64,000 nucleotides of DNA from Arthrobacter globiformis NBRC 12137 (GCF_000238915.1 NZ_BAEG01000083.1:1-64000); one strand, 5' to 3'. Shown: positions 8,920 through 18,099, counted from the stretch's first letter. Translations and numbers: made by a program. Notes: a model not told the origin generated them from the letters alone.

Positions 8920-11789
8920 TGACAACACTGCAACTTGCCGGGCTCCGTGAGGCCGTGGCCGATCCCGCCCAGGTGAAAACCCGGCCCATCGACCTGCACG
9001 CCAACGCGCACGACGCCTCCCATTTCCTGCTCATCCCGCAGGCAGTGGTGGTGGCCGGGAACGCTGACGAGGTGGGCCGCCTGCTCCGCGCCAGCGCCGC
9101 CCAGGGCGTTCCGCTGACCTTCCGCTCCGGCGGCACCAGCCTCAGCGGACAGGCCGTGTCCGACGGCGTCCTGGTGGACGTGCGCCGCAACTTCCGGAAC
9201 ATTGAGGTGCTCGACGGCGGTGCCCGGGTCCGTGTCCAGCCCGGCGTCACGGTGCGTGCGCTGAATGCCCGGCTGGCGCCCTACGGCCGCAAGTTCGGGC
9301 CGGATCCGGCCAGCGAATCGGCCTGCACCGTGGGCGGTGTGGTGGCGAACAACTCCTCGGGCATGAACTGCGGCACGGTGGACAATGCGTACCGCACGCT
9401 CGAGTCCCTCACCGTGGTACTGCCCTCGGGCACCGTGATCGACACGGGCGCGCCGGACGCGGACCACAAACTGCGCACGCTGGAACCCGATCTGTACGCC
9501 GGCCTGGCCGAGCTGGCGCGGCGGGTGCGCGGCAACAGCGGTTCGGTGGGCAGGATCCGGCAGCAGTTCGCCATGAAGAACACCATGGGCTACGGCCTGA
9601 ACTCCCTGCTGGACTATGACAGTCCGGTCGAAATGATGGCCCACCTGATCGTCGGCAGTGAGGGCACGCTCGGCTTTGTGGCGGAAGGGGTCTTCCGGAC
9701 GATCCCCCGGCCGACCCACGCGGCCACCGGGCTGCTGGTGTTCCCCGACCTGCAGACAGCCAACGAGGCACTGCCCGCACTGGTGGAATCCGGGGCAGCC
9801 ACGGTGGAGCTCATGGATGCCCTGTCCCTCAAGGTGGGCCAGACGCTCAAGGGGACTCCCGCCGTCGTACAGGACCTTGCGGTCCGGGACCATGCCGCAC
9901 TGCTGGTGGAATACTCGGCCGAACGGCCGGACGAACTGGCTGCACTGCAGCAGGGCGGCGAGCGCATGCTCACGGGCCTGGGCTTGGCCGCCCCGGCGCA
10001 GTTCACCGGCGACGCCTCCGCCCGCTCCCAGCTGTGGCACCTGCGCAAGGGCCTGTACGCCTCGGTGGCCGGAGCCCGTCCGCAGGGAACCACGGCCCTG
10101 CTGGAGGACATCGTGGTTCCGGTGCCCGTGCTTGGCCGCACGTGCCGGGAGCTGATCGGGCTGTTCGACAAATACAGCTACGCCAACAGCGTCATTTTCG
10201 GCCACGCGAAGGACGGCAACGTCCACTTCATGCTCACCGACGGCTTCACCACCCAGCAGGAGCTGGACCGCTACAGCTCGTTCACGGAGGACATGGTGGA
10301 CCTGGTCCTGGGTGAAGGCGGCTCGCTCAAGGCCGAACACGGCACCGGCCGGGTCATGGCACCCTACGTGCGGAGGCAGTACGGCGACGAGCTGTACGCG
10401 GTGATGCGCCGGATCAAGCAGCTGTTCGACCCGTCGGGGATGCTCAACCCGGGCGTCCTGATGGACGACGACCCGCAGGCGCACCTGCGGCACATCAAGA
10501 CGGCGCCGCCGGTGGCCGAGGAGGTGGACCGCTGCGTCTCCTGCGGCTACTGCGAGCCGGTGTGCCCCAGCAAGGACCTGACCCTGACGCCGCGCCAGCG
10601 CATTGTCACGCTGCGGGCCATCGAGCAGGCCCGGCTGGCGGGAGACACCGCGCTGGCCAGGCAGCTCGAGAAGGATTACGACTACGAATCGGTGCAGACC
10701 TGCGCGGTGGACGGCATGTGCCAGACCGCGTGCCCCGTGGAGATCAACACCGGCCTGCTGGTGAAGCGGATCCGGCGGTCCGAGGCCGGGCCCGTGGAAA
10801 ACGGCGTGTGGAACGCCGCGGCGAAGCATTGGGGCGGAGTCACGCGCGGGGCATCCCTGGCGCTCACCGTGGTGAACAAGCTTCCGGCCGCGGCGGTGGT
10901 CCCGCCCAACAAGGCGGCCCGCGCGGCCCTCGGGACGGACACGGTTCCGCTGTACTCCTCGGAACTGCCGGGCGGCGGTTCCGCGCGGAAGCGGCCGACG
11001 CCGGATGGCGCACCGGACGCCGTCTACTTCCCTGCATGCGTGGGGACGATGTTCGGGCCGGCCGGGTCTGGCTCCACCGGTTCCGGTGGCGCCGGTGGCG
11101 CCGGTGGCGCCGGTGGCGGCGGCGCGGGCCGCGGCGTCCAGTACAGCTTCGAGCAGCTCTGCGAGCGGGCTGGGGTGACACTGCTGGTGCCGGAGGGCAT
11201 CGACGGGCTGTGCTGCGGAACGCCCTGGTCCTCCAAGGGCATGGCCGCCGGGCAGGCAACGATGCGCGAGAAAACCCTGGCGGCGCTGCGGCAGGCCACC
11301 CGCAACGGGGAACTCGCCATCGTCTGCGACGCGTCCTCGTGCACCGAGGGGCTGCTGCAGGCGGTGGAATCCGACACTCCGCTGCCCGGGCAGCGTGAGC
11401 TGCGGATCGTGGACGCCGTGGACTTCGCCGTCGAGCACATCCTGCCCAAGCTGCCGGAGCACGAGAAGCTGGATTCGCTGGCGCTGCACCCCACCTGTTC
11501 ATCCACCCGCATGGGCATCAACAGTTCGCTGACGGCCATTGCCCAGGCCGTGGCCGAGAAGGTGGAGGTGCCGGAGAACTGGGGCTGCTGCGCCTTCGCC
11601 GGAGACCGCGGCATGCTGCACCCCGAGCTCACGGCCTCCGCCACCAGGAAGCAGGGCGAGGAAGTTGCCGAAATGGGGGCGTCGGCGCACGTGTCCTGCA
11701 ACCGCACCTGCGAACTGGGCATGACCCGGGCCACCGGAAAGGACTACCGTCACGTGCTGGAACTGCTGGAGGAAATGACGCGGAACTAG
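8919..11789 (+). CDS. dld: FAD- and Fe-S-binding D-lactate dehydrogenase-type protein
   Basis: A 956-aa membrane-associated oxidoreductase. It has an FAD_binding_4 domain (PLTFRSGGTSLSGQ near residue 70), an FAD-oxidase C-terminal domain (GHAKDGNVHFML, EHGTGR), two 4Fe-4S motifs (CVSCGYCEPVCP near 538, CAVDGMCQTACP near 594) and two CCG domains (CCGTPWSSKG near 764, GCCAFAGDRG near 888). This is the D-lactate/D-2-hydroxyacid dehydrogenase (Dld-II/DLD) architecture, passing electrons to quinone or cytochrome. ATG 8919 overlaps the permease stop (TGATG), so the two are translationally coupled. A Gly/Ala-rich nine-base repeat (11085-11120) is inserted in the first CCG region. Oxidation of D-lactate rather than another 2-hydroxyacid is inferred from context. 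Confidence 0.85.
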   Translation: MTTLQLAGLREAVADPAQVKTRPIDLHANAHDASHFLLIPQAVVVAGNADEVGRLLRASAAQGVPLTFRSGGTSLSGQAVSDGVLVDVRRNFRNIEVLDGGARVRVQPGVTVRALNARLAPYGRKFGPDPASESACTVGGVVANNSSGMNCGTVDNAYRTLESLTVVLPSGTVIDTGAPDADHKLRTLEPDLYAGLAELARRVRGNSGSVGRIRQQFAMKNTMGYGLNSLLDYDSPVEMMAHLIVGSEGTLGFVAEGVFRTIPRPTHAATGLLVFPDLQTANEALPALVESGAATVELMDALSLKVGQTLKGTPAVVQDLAVRDHAALLVEYSAERPDELAALQQGGERMLTGLGLAAPAQFTGDASARSQLWHLRKGLYASVAGARPQGTTALLEDIVVPVPVLGRTCRELIGLFDKYSYANSVIFGHAKDGNVHFMLTDGFTTQQELDRYSSFTEDMVDLVLGEGGSLKAEHGTGRVMAPYVRRQYGDELYAVMRRIKQLFDPSGMLNPGVLMDDDPQAHLRHIKTAPPVAEEVDRCVSCGYCEPVCPSKDLTLTPRQRIVTLRAIEQARLAGDTALARQLEKDYDYESVQTCAVDGMCQTACPVEINTGLLVKRIRRSEAGPVENGVWNAAAKHWGGVTRGASLALTVVNKLPAAAVVPPNKAARAALGTDTVPLYSSELPGGGSARKRPTPDGAPDAVYFPACVGTMFGPAGSGSTGSGGAGGAGGAGGGGAGRGVQYSFEQLCERAGVTLLVPEGIDGLCCGTPWSSKGMAAGQATMREKTLAALRQATRNGELAIVCDASSCTEGLLQAVESDTPLPGQRELRIVDAVDFAVEHILPKLPEHEKLDSLALHPTCSSTRMGINSSLTAIAQAVAEKVEVPENWGCCAFAGDRGMLHPELTASATRKQGEEVAEMGASAHVSCNRTCELGMTRATGKDYRHVLELLEEMTRN
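11085..11120 (+). repeat. Nine-base tandem repeat inside dld
   Basis: GGTGGCGCC is repeated three times exactly, with a fourth imperfect copy, encoding GGAGGAGGAGGG. It lies between the two halves of the C-terminal cysteine-rich region. It is prone to slippage, but unit changes would stay in frame. Confidence 0.85.
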
Positions 11790-11825
11790 TGCTCTATGGC
11801 GGCTGGCCACTTGGTATTGGGGCGG

Positions 11826-12623
11826 CTACATCGGCATGCCTGGCGCCGCACCGGGCACCAGCGCGATTCCCACTGCGATCAGCACCAGCGCCGCCGAGAC
11901 CGAGCGGTTGGCCAGCCGCTTCCAGGGCAGCATCTTCTCCACGGCGATGAAGGCGCCCACCAGCGCCATCCACCCGACGCTCATCACGCCCAGCGCAAAC
12001 AGCGCCGCCATGAGCGCCCAGCAGCAGCCGACGCACCAGGCACCGTGCTCCATTCCCATCCGCAGCGCCCCGCGGTACCCGGTCCGCATACGGTGCAGGA
12101 TGAAGTCCAGAGGCGTCCGGCACTTGGTGAGGCAGACGTTCTTGGCCGGCGTCAGCTGGTACACCGCGGCCGCCAGGATCACCCCGGCCGCGGCGTAACG
12201 CCCGCCCGGCTCCGCCGCGAACGCTCCGGGAAGCAGCTGGGCCACGGCCTCGTAGAGGGCGTACGCCACCAGCCCGAATGCCGTCCACGAAACCAGGTAT
12301 CCGGCGACGAACAGCGCGGTGGATCCCCGCGGGGCGTACCGCCCGGTTTCCCGACGCCGGCGGCTGATCTCGGCGTACGCCGTCACCATGGGCGCCACCG
12401 ACGGAAACATCATGGCGGCGAGCATCACTACCCACGTGGTGAGGAAGAAGTCCAGCGGCCCCGGGTCCGTCCAGCCTCCCATGTCCATCCCGCTCATCCG
12501 CTCGGCGGTGAACACCCAGCCCACCGCCGCGAGGACGAGCAGTACGGCAATTAGCCCGGCCTCCCGCGCGTCGATGGCGCGCAGGGTGTGCTGCCGGGGT
12601 TCAGGCACGGCCTTTGGGTGCAC
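11826..12623 (-). CDS. DUF2182 family metal-binding membrane protein
   Basis: A 265-aa membrane protein with about six or seven helices. It carries the DUF2182 hallmarks: WVVMLAAMMFPSVAPM, YQLTPAKNVCLTKCRTPLDF and MGMEHGAWCVGCCWALM. The His and Cys residues in these segments are the predicted metal ligands. The function is not established. GTG start. Its 5' end overlaps the 3' end of the DUF1326 gene by 23 bp, so the two form an operon, a recurrent partnership that suggests a shared metal-handling role. Confidence 0.85.
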   Translation of the reverse strand: MHPKAVPEPRQHTLRAIDAREAGLIAVLLVLAAVGWVFTAERMSGMDMGGWTDPGPLDFFLTTWVVMLAAMMFPSVAPMVTAYAEISRRRRETGRYAPRGSTALFVAGYLVSWTAFGLVAYALYEAVAQLLPGAFAAEPGGRYAAAGVILAAAVYQLTPAKNVCLTKCRTPLDFILHRMRTGYRGALRMGMEHGAWCVGCCWALMAALFALGVMSVGWMALVGAFIAVEKMLPWKRLANRSVSAALVLIAVGIALVPGAAPGMPM

Positions 12624-13218
12624 CTTCAGCCATCTCGCTTGCGAAGGTATAGTCCGCCGATTCAGCGTAGACCGACTGGTAGTCGAGGCCGAAGAAGTCG
12701 GAGCCGCCTTTGCCCTTGCCGATCACGAATTCCGGGGCGAAGCCGTACATCGCATTCTTGACGGTGGTGACTCCCCCGCCGGGGCCGGGGAGCGGTTCGA
12801 TCGCCAGGTTGATGCGCCCATCCACCGAAGCCGACGGGGCATCGCCGTCGGAGAATGTGATGTTCCCGCGCTCGACGCCAAGCCACTCGCCGTAGAGGGC
12901 GGCGAAGTCAGCAAACGGTCCGCCCTCGTCGCCGTGGAGGATCCGCTCCAGGGCCTGCGCCTGGCCGTCGGATGCACCGCTGTCGACGACGATGCCAACC
13001 TTCCAGTTGCCTGCGGTGAGGTTCGACGGGAAGAAGTTGCAGAAGGCGAAATCAACACCGGAAAGGTCGGTGTCATCGAGCCGGCCGCTGGCAATGTGGA
13101 AGACCGCTGCACCCCGGCATTCCCCGTTCTTACCGGTGGGCGGGCCGTCCATCGCGCAGGCGCAGATCAACTGGCAGTCGCAGTTTGCGACATACTTACC
13201 GGAAATTTCCCATGACAT
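12601..13218 (-). CDS. DUF1326 domain-containing protein
   Basis: A 205-aa soluble protein of the DUF1326 family. The N-terminal Cys cluster NCDCQLICACAMDGPPTG is typical and could bind metal. The rest is beta-rich (GNWKVGIVVDSG, GRINLAIEPLPG). ATG start with AAGGAG upstream. It is the first gene of a two-gene operon with DUF2182. The biochemical role is unknown. Confidence 0.85.
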   Translation of the reverse strand: MSWEISGKYVANCDCQLICACAMDGPPTGKNGECRGAAVFHIASGRLDDTDLSGVDFAFCNFFPSNLTAGNWKVGIVVDSGASDGQAQALERILHGDEGGPFADFAALYGEWLGVERGNITFSDGDAPSASVDGRINLAIEPLPGPGGGVTTVKNAMYGFAPEFVIGKGKGGSDFFGLDYQSVYAESADYTFASEMAEGAPKGRA

Positions 13219-13524
13219 TGAGGACTCTCCTTGGTGGCGCCGGTGCCAGGCGGGAGCGGCGAGGTCGCGCGCCGAAACTACTGGGAAACAGGGCGAAAGG
13301 GTCCTGATACCGCTGAGATTACTCCGGGCCGCATGCGTGTCAATACGCTGTATCTTCGGCCGAAGCCGTGGCGGTTCACCTGCTCAGAACGCGCTCTGAC
13401 AACGCCAAAGCGACCAGCGCTGTTCGAGAAGATGGGCGTGAGGGGCCGCGGGAATTTCGTGGCCACACTGCCTGCGTGATGGGCGGCGGGTCCTGCCGGG
13501 ACGGCCCTGATCCTAAGATGGGGC
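13219..13524. other. Divergent intergenic region
   Basis: A 306-bp gap between the DUF1326 gene and the channel gene. It contains a short self-complementary stretch (CTTCGGCCGAAG near 13353) and no supported gene. Confidence 0.4.
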
Positions 13525-14415
13525 ATGAACTTCTGGGACGTCTTGTGGACGGTGGTGGGAGCCGGGCTGATTCTGCTGATGCTCGTCGACGTCTTCCACA
13601 CACTGCTTTACCCGCACGGTTCCGGCCCGGTATGCAGGACCATAATGCACGGGTGCTGGCGTCTCTCCCGGATATCCAGAGGAGGAGCCTCCTCCGTCGC
13701 GGCGCCTGTGGCCATGGCTGCCGTCATCTTCGCGTGGGCCGGCATGGCCATCCTGGGCTGGGCGCTGCTCTACCTCCCGCACCTGCCGGAGGGTTTCATC
13801 TACGGTGCGGGGGTCCCCCGGGAGGCGGATTTCCTCGAAGCCGTCTACCTCTCCATGGTCACTCTTTCCACTGTCGGGTTCGGGGAAGTCGTGGCGGGAT
13901 ACCCTCTGCTGAGGCTCGTCTCGGCCGCCCAGGCCGTCACAGGATTCGGTCTGCTGACGGCCACGGTTTCCTGGATTCTTCAGATGTACCCAGCCCTGAA
14001 CCGCCGTCGGGCACTTGCCCACCAACTGAACCTGTTCCGGGAAGCGGCAGCGCCTGGCGACCCGTTCTCAATGGACGCAAGCCATGCTGCCGCACTGCTC
14101 GAATCGCTGTCCGGCAGCGTCGCCGCCGTCAGCATCGACCTGCTCGCCTTCCACGAAACGTACTATTTCCAGGAAGTCGAGCAGCGGGGTTCCCTGCCGG
14201 CGACGGTCACCTATGCGCAGGAACTCGCGTCCGAAGCCAAGGCCAGCGATCACCCCGATCTCCAGTTTGCCGGGCGGATGCTGGAGGCCGCGTTGGAGGA
14301 CCTCGCGAAAGTTCTCCGCGGCCGGTTCGGGCATGCCGGAACCACCTCCTCCGAGGTGTTCGAACACTATTCCACGCACCACAGACACCGCCGGCCCCGT
14401 GAAGGGGCTGATTAG
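13525..14415 (+). CDS. Two-pore-domain-like potassium channel (Ion_trans_2)
   Basis: A 296-aa ion channel subunit. Hydrophobic helices lie at about residues 5-27, 60-84 and 124-143. A pore loop carries the selectivity filter TVGFGE at 116-121, which matches the K+ filter TVGFGD apart from the final acidic residue. The cytoplasmic C-terminus (about 150 aa) is helical with no recognised RCK domain, so gating is unknown. ATG start with a weak GGGG ribosome site. It converges with the secreted-protein gene across a strong hairpin. K+ selectivity is inferred from the filter. Confidence 0.8.
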   Translation: MNFWDVLWTVVGAGLILLMLVDVFHTLLYPHGSGPVCRTIMHGCWRLSRISRGGASSVAAPVAMAAVIFAWAGMAILGWALLYLPHLPEGFIYGAGVPREADFLEAVYLSMVTLSTVGFGEVVAGYPLLRLVSAAQAVTGFGLLTATVSWILQMYPALNRRRALAHQLNLFREAAAPGDPFSMDASHAAALLESLSGSVAAVSIDLLAFHETYYFQEVEQRGSLPATVTYAQELASEAKASDHPDLQFAGRMLEAALEDLAKVLRGRFGHAGTTSSEVFEHYSTHHRHRRPREGAD

Positions 14416-14506
14416 CGGGCGCCTGAGTCTTCACGCCAGCCGAGCCCTCTGGCGCGAGCATGGGTGGACCCCGGGCCTCGTTGCCGAATGGCGTGGGGGC
14501 TGGCAA

Positions 14507-14532
14507 GCCCCTCGCCCGTTGGGGCGAGGGGC
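14507..14532. terminator. Bidirectional hairpin terminator
   Basis: A perfect 11-bp stem (GCCCCTCGCCC at 14507-14517 with GGGCGAGGGGC at 14522-14532) and a four-base loop, lying between two convergent genes. There is no long T-run, so it may act as a GC-rich terminator for either strand. Confidence 0.75.
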
Positions 14533-14574
14533 CTCATCTTTGGCGGATAAAAGTCCAGCAGAGCCTTCTCCGGG

Positions 14575-15069
14575 TCAGTTGATCGGCGTGCCGCCGCTAA
14601 AGGTCCCCGGAATCGCAAGGGTCGCACCGCTGTCATCATCAGTGATGGAGATAGCCGTGTAGGACACCACCGTCAGGGTCGCCCTTTGGCCGGACGGGCA
14701 ATCCAAAACAGTGGCGGCAGCCGGTGCGCTCAGCGTGAGCGATCCGGTGATATTGCCGTTCTTGTCGGCCTTGAATTCTCCGCTTGTGGATACCGCGGTG
14801 TTGATTGTTGTCTTCTTGGGGTCGTTCGGGTTCTTGCCGCCATTGTTGACACACTGGTAGGTCGCGCTCAGGGTCGCTGAAACCGTCACGGTTTCGGTGG
14901 CGCCGGACGGAAGACCCGCCTCCTTGAACTTGACCACCAGGCTCGTTCCCGAGAGGCTCGCGCTGGTCGCATTTTTGATGAAATGTGGATTTCCGGCCTG
15001 CGCGGGACTGGCGAGGACCAATAGAGCTGTGAAAAGGGCGGCGAAAAGGGCAAGAATACGCTTCGACAT
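14575..15069 (-). CDS. Small secreted protein of unknown function
   Basis: About 164 aa. A clear Sec signal peptide (KRILALFAALFTALLVLASP, cleavage after AQA) is followed by a beta-rich, Thr/Ser-rich domain (SGATETVTVSATLSATYQC, GNITGSLTLSAPAAATVLDC). Two cysteines in the mature part could form a disulfide. It is probably exported. Two ATGs are adjacent; the second (15069) has better spacing from GGAG. No family was recognised. The long upstream region (15073-15563) contains the hairpin array. Confidence 0.75.
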   Translation of the reverse strand: MSKRILALFAALFTALLVLASPAQAGNPHFIKNATSASLSGTSLVVKFKEAGLPSGATETVTVSATLSATYQCVNNGGKNPNDPKKTTINTAVSTSGEFKADKNGNITGSLTLSAPAAATVLDCPSGQRATLTVVSYTAISITDDDSGATLAIPGTFSGGTPIN

Positions 15070-15305
15070 CATTGTCTCCAGATTCTGGGTAACGGTTTCA
15101 GACCACGGCCCATCGTCGAAGGGCTGGCGTCGCCAGCTTTTCGATGCGGGATGTCGTCCTGATGATCGGGACGATGGACTGGTTCCCCCAGTGGACCGGG
15201 CAGCGGGTCGGCGAGGGCTGCTTGTTATTCCAAGGCCGCCGACGCCTCATTTTTTATGCGCGGAACCTTGTCAGATTCCTGTGGTCATGTGTCTTTTCAA
15301 TGGAC

Positions 15306-15423
15306 TAAACCCCTTCTTTGGGGAGAACCCACGGGTTAAACCCCTCATTCGGGGGAAGAGCCCATGCGTTAGACCCCCCGTTCGAGGGGGAGACCCCTCT
15401 TGCTAAACCTCTTGTTTGAGAGG
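15306..15423. repeat. Array of four phased mini-hairpins
   Basis: Four units of about 33 bp. Each has TAAACC or TAGACC followed by a short C-rich/G-rich stem with a six-base loop: stems start at 15310, 15341, 15375 and 15408, spaced 31, 34 and 33 bp. Units are joined by AGA-type linkers and, in two cases, GCCCATGCG- or ACCCACGGG-like text. The array lies between the divergent secreted-protein gene and the isomerase-like gene. The function is unknown: serial terminators, or phased protein-binding sites. Confidence 0.75.
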
Positions 15424-15563
15424 ATTAGCGCCCATCCTTGGTTCTGCGGGCATTGACCGGCATCATATGTAATGACAAACTTACAAAGTTCACATTCCGC
15501 CCGGTTCCTTCCCGGGCCGGGGCCCGCATGCTGCATAGGCAGCCGCCTTCCAGAGAGGAAAAC

Positions 15564-16427
15564 ATGAAGATCTCCATGAATTCGACGGCTGCGTTCCACG
15601 GAACCACCGTGCGGGACATCGCGGTGGCCAAGGCCGCCGGCTATGACGCCGTCGAATTGCAGACGCCCAAGCTGTTCCGGTTCCTGGACGCCGGCTATAC
15701 GGGACACGACTTGGTGCCGCTGCTGGACGGATTCCCGGTTTCCGGTGTGGGCGCCATCCAGGAAGCACCGGACGAGGAGTTCAAGCGTGATGCCGTCCGG
15801 CTCTCCGAGGTGGCAAGCATTGTGGGCGCGCCGTTCGTGCAGATGTGCACCGGACCGGTGGACGTACGGGTCGTCAAGGAGTTCCGCGCCGGTAGCCTCG
15901 GCGACAACGATCTGCGGTTCCGCGGCGCGCTTGGGCTCACCGACAAGGAGGCCCTGGCCGACACCGCGCGGCGGGTCGCGCTGGCCGCGGACATCGCCGC
16001 CGACCACGGGGTGACCCTGTACCTCGAGCCGCTGGCCTGGTCCCCCATCAACCGGGTCAGCCAGGCGCTGCAGATCTTCGAGACCATCGACCGGCCCAAC
16101 GCGAAGCTGTGCGTGGATTTCTGGCACTTCTGGGCCTCGGGCGACACCCCCGAAGAGATCGCCGCCCTGCCCGCGGACCTGATCGCGGCGGTGCATGTCT
16201 GCGACGGCCTGCACGTGCCGCCGGGCGAGGTGCCCGACCAGTCGGTCTCACGGAACGTCTGGACCGGGGCGGGGAACATCCCGCTCCAGGAGTGGATCGA
16301 CGCGTGCAAGTCCACGGGCTACGACGGCTGGTACTGCCCGGAAATCTTCTGCGACAAGGTGGCCGAGCTCGACGACGTCCTCGTCGCCTCCACACTGCGC
16401 AACACGGTCCAGATGCTCCTCGCCTGA
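15564..16427 (+). CDS. Sugar phosphate isomerase/epimerase-like TIM-barrel protein
   Basis: A 287-aa AP-endonuclease-2-type TIM barrel, the fold of xylose isomerase-like sugar isomerases and epimerases. Likely metal ligands are the Glu in YLEPLAW, the Asp and His in CVDFWHF, the His in AVHVCDG and the Glu in YCPEIF. ATG start with AGAGAGGAA upstream. An in-frame extension to 15438 is not supported by a ribosome site. The gene stands alone, preceded by the hairpin array. The substrate is unknown; a polyol or ketose catabolic step is likely. Confidence 0.8.
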   Translation: MKISMNSTAAFHGTTVRDIAVAKAAGYDAVELQTPKLFRFLDAGYTGHDLVPLLDGFPVSGVGAIQEAPDEEFKRDAVRLSEVASIVGAPFVQMCTGPVDVRVVKEFRAGSLGDNDLRFRGALGLTDKEALADTARRVALAADIAADHGVTLYLEPLAWSPINRVSQALQIFETIDRPNAKLCVDFWHFWASGDTPEEIAALPADLIAAVHVCDGLHVPPGEVPDQSVSRNVWTGAGNIPLQEWIDACKSTGYDGWYCPEIFCDKVAELDDVLVASTLRNTVQMLLA

Positions 16428-16515
16428 CAGTTCTGCGGCAGGCCTGCGATGCCGTGTGGCTAGCTGAGCAGGAATCCTCTGACGTTTCTGACCGACGGGG
16501 GTTGAAGCCCGGCCG

Positions 16516-17475
16516 TTAAGGACTTTCTGTCAGCATGGCCACGGCGGCTATGTCCTCCGGGGTCGTTCGGCAGCACCCGCCAATGAGCCGGGCACCAAGT
16601 TCACGCCAAAGGGCGGTTCCTTCCGCAAGGCTTGCGGCATGGTTACCATCAGGTCCTCCAATGGCCGTGGCCGGCCGCCATGTTTTACTGACGGCGTCAT
16701 AGCTTTCGCCGGAATTTGGATACGCGATCAGGGGCGTGTCCGTGGCTTTGCGCAGGGCGCCCAGGGATGGGGCAACCAGCTCCAGCGGCACACAGTTCAC
16801 GCCAATGGCCACGACGGACGGTTGCGCCCTGCTGAGCTTTGCCACCTGGGCAAGCGGCGTGCCGTCGCTGATGTGCCCTCCGTCCCGGAGTGTGAAGGAG
16901 AGCCAGCCTTCGACGTCGAACTCTTTCATGAGTTCCACCAGGGCCTCGGCTTCCGGCAAGGACGGCAGCGTCTCACAGGCAAGAAAGTCTGCTCCGGCGT
17001 CCACCAACGCGGCAACTCGCGGCCGGTGGAACTCCAGGAACTCGTTTCGGCTGAGGAAGTAGTCTCCCCGGTACTCCGACCCATCGGATAGGTATGCGCC
17101 GTACGGACCGACCGATCCTGCAATCAGGAGGGGGCCCGCGCCCGGGTTTTCGGCCAGGTGCTCGCTGCGGGCTTCGTCGGCCAGACGCACACTCAATGCC
17201 ACCAGTTCCAGGGCCTCTTCTTCGTCAATGCCTCGCCGCGCAAATCCCTGCGGTGTGGCCTGATAGCTCGCCGTGATAGCGACCGCGGCTCCCGCGCGGA
17301 AGTAATCACGGTGCACATGCTTGACGAGCTGCGGCTGTTCCAGGAGGACTTTAGCCGACCATAAAGGGTCGTCCAGATGGCAGCCGTGCGCTTCCAGTTC
17401 GGTGGCAAGGGCGCCGTCCACGGTCAGGTTCGCTCCGGCATCAAGCATGCGGGAGAGCTTGGTGTTACTGGGCAT
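16516..17475 (-). CDS. mmuM: Homocysteine S-methyltransferase
   Basis: A 319-aa cytoplasmic zinc methyltransferase of the MmuM/BHMT family. It transfers a methyl group, typically from S-methylmethionine, to homocysteine. The three zinc cysteines are present: Cys228 (GVNC) and Cys301-Cys302 (IGGCCRT). DGALATELEAHG and YQATPQGFARRG are family signatures. The start is ATG 17475; an in-frame upstream extension would cross the divergent promoter. It is divergent from the cyclase pair. The region also encodes a homoserine-dehydrogenase-like enzyme, consistent with sulfur or amino acid metabolism. Confidence 0.85.
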   Translation of the reverse strand: MPSNTKLSRMLDAGANLTVDGALATELEAHGCHLDDPLWSAKVLLEQPQLVKHVHRDYFRAGAAVAITASYQATPQGFARRGIDEEEALELVALSVRLADEARSEHLAENPGAGPLLIAGSVGPYGAYLSDGSEYRGDYFLSRNEFLEFHRPRVAALVDAGADFLACETLPSLPEAEALVELMKEFDVEGWLSFTLRDGGHISDGTPLAQVAKLSRAQPSVVAIGVNCVPLELVAPSLGALRKATDTPLIAYPNSGESYDAVSKTWRPATAIGGPDGNHAASLAEGTALWRELGARLIGGCCRTTPEDIAAVAMLTESP

Positions 17476-17567
17476 CGTTTGGGCTCCAAGCGGTTCGTAC
17501 ATCCATGCCTGTCCGGCACGAGGCACCGGATACACGTGTAATTGCACGATGAATATGGTCATAATAA

Positions 17568-17581
17568 GCATCTTTCAATGC
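17568..17581. promoter_or_regulatory. Shared motif, copy 1 (GCATCTTTCAATGC)
   Basis: GCATCTTTCAATGC lies in the gap between mmuM and the 17662 gene and includes the inverted repeat GCAT...ATGC. A near copy (ACATCTTTGCATGC) lies at 22152-22165 in the other divergent gap of this region. It is a candidate operator for one of the two local IclR proteins (inference). Confidence 0.45.
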
Positions 17582-17661
17582 TTGTAATGATCATCACACC
17601 GTGCCACGATGGCATGCAAACACGTTACGAACTGATCTGGAGCCTTCCCTTGAAGATTGAA

Positions 17662-18099
17662 ATGAAAGCAGTACGCAAGCTGCGTGTGCATTGGCCCGTA
17701 GCGTCGGAAACCTTCTCACGCCTCGCCCGCGGCGACGCAGAAGCCTTCAAAGACGAGGCTGGCATTACGGCCCTGCTCGACGCTGTCGCTGCATCCCCGG
17801 ACCTCGGGGACTTTGGCAACTACCGGCATGTCTTCGAATCCGGCTTGGGCTTTGAGGGGTTCACCTGCGCTGAAGGCGCCAGCCCTACGTTGGGGCAGGT
17901 TGGTCAGCAGACAATTTCGCCGACCCTGGTCTTGACGACGTATTTCGATGCTGCGCTCGACGACGCTGCCGTGGAACGCTTGCTGCAGCACATCGTGGAT
18001 ATCCATCCTTGGGAGGTACCCGTCATTGAGCTGACAGGGCCAATCGGGGTTTCCAACACTGCCCTTCCGGCGTTGGTTGAAAGCCAGGCCACGTCATGA
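17662..18099 (+). CDS. Conserved hypothetical protein paired with a cyclase
   Basis: A 145-aa protein I do not recognise. Near its C-terminus, HIVDIHPWEVPVIEL resembles the HPYEVP strand motif of CutA1/NIF3-type ferredoxin-like folds, so a small dimeric or trimeric alpha/beta fold is possible. I chose the ATG at 17662; upstream in-frame ATGs lie in the regulatory gap. Its stop overlaps the next start (ATGA), so it is translationally coupled to the cyclase-family hydrolase and probably works with it. Confidence 0.6.
   Translation: MKAVRKLRVHWPVASETFSRLARGDAEAFKDEAGITALLDAVAASPDLGDFGNYRHVFESGLGFEGFTCAEGASPTLGQVGQQTISPTLVLTTYFDAALDDAAVERLLQHIVDIHPWEVPVIELTGPIGVSNTALPALVESQATS

Noticed and set aside
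8664..11489. 941-residue open frame antisense to dld
   Set aside because: A GC-rich codon artefact: composition dominated by Arg, Gly and His, no domain, no ribosome site, and the sense strand has a complete FAD/Fe-S enzyme.
15306..15423. CRISPR array
   Set aside because: Units of about 33 bp carry varying short stems, not conserved repeats separated by unique spacers, and no cas gene is present.
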